Shown here piece after piece: positions 6,375 through 7,558 of a DNA stretch of 7,558 nt. Location: contig JBBKVR010000149.1 of assembly GCA_037968575.1 (NCBI GenBank), positions 1 through 7,558 of the forward strand, given 5' to 3'. The position numbers and the translations under genes are program-made. Position 1 is the stretch's first letter. Each line of letters begins with the position of its first letter. This DNA is from UBA2137 sp037968575. Lineage in GTDB: Bacteria > Pseudomonadota > Alphaproteobacteria > Micavibrionales > Micavibrionaceae. Below the pieces are notes generated by a model that had not been told where the DNA came from, ran no database searches, and saw only the letters and a program-made list of their open reading frames with translations.

Positions 6375-7094
6375 CTATCCTGGTAGAAACATGCGTGCGT
6401 CTAAATTGAATCGCTGATTTGGGCGTAAACGAATAGGGAAAACTGTATTTGTTTTTTTGTCTTCCCATTGCAATTCCACGTATTCTTTTCGAACTTTGAT
6501 ACCTTTAACTTCTTCGGGCAGAGCCTTAGGTGTAACACGTTGGCCATTGATCCAGACAATCCAATTATCTGGACCAGCATATACAATGCCTCCTAATTTA
6601 ATTTCCCGTTTGATATCCTGAAGAATTTCGTCAGGTAATAAATCTTCTACTTCATCCGCCTGTGCTTCGTCAGGAACTTGCTCAACAAAGTTGGCTCGCG
6701 CCGCAGTCAGCATAGCGTACTCGCTAGGGAGAAAGAGTAGTGAGGGAAAATCAGGCGCTTGAAACAAATCTTCTTTATAAATTTCCTGCAACTCATCTTC
6801 AACGACACGTAAAATAATAAGTTCAGTCGGAACAATTTTACTGGTTTCTGGAGTAAGAACCAGAGAACCTTCTTCGTTGTTATTTTCTACCAACCCACTT
6901 TCTGCAGGCATTTGCATTTCACTTGATTCTTCTCTCTCAATCTCCTCAAGATCATTCAAAATATTGACAATTCCTTCATTCAAGCTCTGCTGGTTTGAAT
7001 TAACATCCTGAGCCTTAGCCATGCCAAACACGCCCATAAAAAAACAGCTCAAGACAAAAGAAAACAATGTTATGTGCAAGCTACTTTCTCTCAT
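6375..7094 (-). CDS. PilP/MshK/GspC-like periplasmic pilus assembly protein
   Basis: The protein has 239 residues from the chosen start. It opens with a hydrophobic signal peptide or anchor ending in a possible signal-peptidase site AKA-QD. An acidic, variable central region follows, then a C-terminal beta domain of about 70 residues. That domain reads LGGIVYAGPDNWIVWINGQ, a KGIKV turn, YVELQW, and PIRLRPNQRFNLD, the pattern of the HR/PilP/MshK domain in inner-membrane proteins that dock onto the secretin. The ATG at 7094 forms an ATGA overlap with the stop of the upstream PilO-like gene and is preferred. An ATG at 7130 would add 12 residues and overlap the upstream gene by 40 bp. No usable lipobox is seen, so it is unlike classical PilP (a lipoprotein) and more like MshK or GspC. 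The domain call is moderately supported and the role is inferred from its gene neighbours. Confidence 0.65.
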   Translation of the reverse strand: MRESSLHITLFSFVLSCFFMGVFGMAKAQDVNSNQQSLNEGIVNILNDLEEIEREESSEMQMPAESGLVENNNEEGSLVLTPETSKIVPTELIILRVVEDELQEIYKEDLFQAPDFPSLLFLPSEYAMLTAARANFVEQVPDEAQADEVEDLLPDEILQDIKREIKLGGIVYAGPDNWIVWINGQRVTPKALPEEVKGIKVRKEYVELQWEDKKTNTVFPIRLRPNQRFNLDARMFLPG

Positions 7095-7558
7095 TCTGAT
7101 AAACTGCTCTCTTCTGGCAACGTTATCCATTTATAGCTTATTTTGCCCTTAACCATTGAGGTGGGAGAACCATCAGCTATAGTTGCTAAATTTGTTGGTG
7201 TAACATCCGCTATTCTTTCTACTTCAAATGAATCCAATAAAGTTTTACCAGAAAATCTACTTTCTACCATTTTCATGAAAGTATAAATTTCAAGGTCATC
7301 AAGAGCCTCTAACTCAAAATCCATAGAACTCTCCAAATAAACGTACCCAATTTGATTTATTCGAGGGTCATCTATTATTTTCCCCGCTTTAACATCTATC
7401 TTTGCCTTTAAAAGCCCTATTTTTTCACGAAAATCATTTACACTCTCTACAGCATTCAATCTGTTTTGTGTTTCAAAAAAACCGGACAATTCAAGCTCTC
7501 TAAATTTTTGAATCCTATCTTGCAGAAGCTTAAACTCATCTCTTAAAACTTGAATTTC
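7091..7558 (-). CDS. PilO/MshJ-like inner-membrane alignment protein, C-terminal part (5' end beyond window)
   Basis: The reading frame is open to the right edge of the window and gives 155 residues, with no start codon that needs to be real. It begins inside a long heptad-like helix (EIQVLRDEFKLLQDRIQKF, continuing to about residue 60), which suits the periplasmic coiled coil of PilO, PilN or GspM. An alpha/beta domain follows: strand VYLESSMDFELEA, helix DLEIYTFMKMVESRF, strand LLDSFEVERI, and a final strand VKGKISYKWITL. This is the ferredoxin-like fold order of PilO, where the helix carries the l..F...l pattern. Any membrane segment would lie upstream, outside the window. The stop TGA overlaps the ATG of the PilP/MshK-like gene, matching the PilO-PilP order of T4P operons. 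The assignment rests on pattern and neighbours rather than strong motifs; a PilN or GspM-type homologue is the alternative. Confidence 0.6.
   Translation of the reverse strand, partial: EIQVLRDEFKLLQDRIQKFRELELSGFFETQNRLNAVESVNDFREKIGLLKAKIDVKAGKIIDDPRINQIGYVYLESSMDFELEALDDLEIYTFMKMVESRFSGKTLLDSFEVERIADVTPTNLATIADGSPTSMVKGKISYKWITLPEESSLSE

Noticed and set aside
7035..7060. VLSC in the PilP/MshK-like signal region as a lipobox
   Set aside because: Leu at -2 is atypical, and the Cys is followed by more hydrophobic residues and an AKA cleavage site, unlike a mature lipoprotein.
7487..7489. TTG as the start of the PilO-like protein
   Set aside because: The frame stays open with a coherent coiled coil up to the window edge, so the true start is outside the window.

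Overview
The window is one gene-dense block with every gene on the minus strand, so transcription runs from the right edge (7558) to the left edge (1). It encodes part of a type IV pilus (T4P) assembly and retraction machine. The outer-membrane secretin lipoprotein and periplasmic alignment proteins show a didermic Gram-negative host. The DNA is AT-rich (about 40% GC by eye). The parts resemble MSHA-like (Msh) pilus loci more than the classical pilMNOPQ operon: a lipoprotein secretin with an MshL-like N-terminal region, an MshK/PilP-like protein and a membrane-anchored MshN-like TPR protein. A proteobacterium is likely, but nothing here fixes the class. There are no RNA genes, mobile elements, CRISPR arrays or gene-free stretches over about 110 bp.

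Layout in transcription order: (1) 7558-7091, C-terminal part of a PilO/MshJ-like inner-membrane alignment protein, cut by the window edge; (2) 7094-6375, a secreted or anchored PilP/MshK/GspC-like protein, coupled to gene 1 by an ATGA overlap; (3) 6361-5612, an ABC-transporter ATPase with no permease in view; (4) a 111-bp gap, then 5500-3962, a single-pass membrane protein with a very acidic cytoplasmic N-terminus and periplasmic TPRs; (5) 3932-3123, a prepilin-peptidase-like membrane protein that keeps the four-cysteine N-terminal domain but has lost both catalytic aspartates; (6) a 72-bp gap with a plausible promoter and a strong ribosome-binding site, then 3050-1902 pilT and 1905-769 pilU, overlapping by 4 bp; (7) 683-1, the N-terminal 227 residues of a secretin lipoprotein that continues beyond the left edge.

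How they would work together: the PilO-like and PilP/MshK-like proteins connect the inner-membrane platform to the secretin pore, and the TPR protein probably helps assemble or stabilise that path. PilT and PilU power retraction. The extension ATPase, platform protein and pilins are not in the window and may lie further along the locus. The points most worth following are the apparently protease-dead prepilin-peptidase homologue and the lone ABC ATPase embedded among pilus genes.
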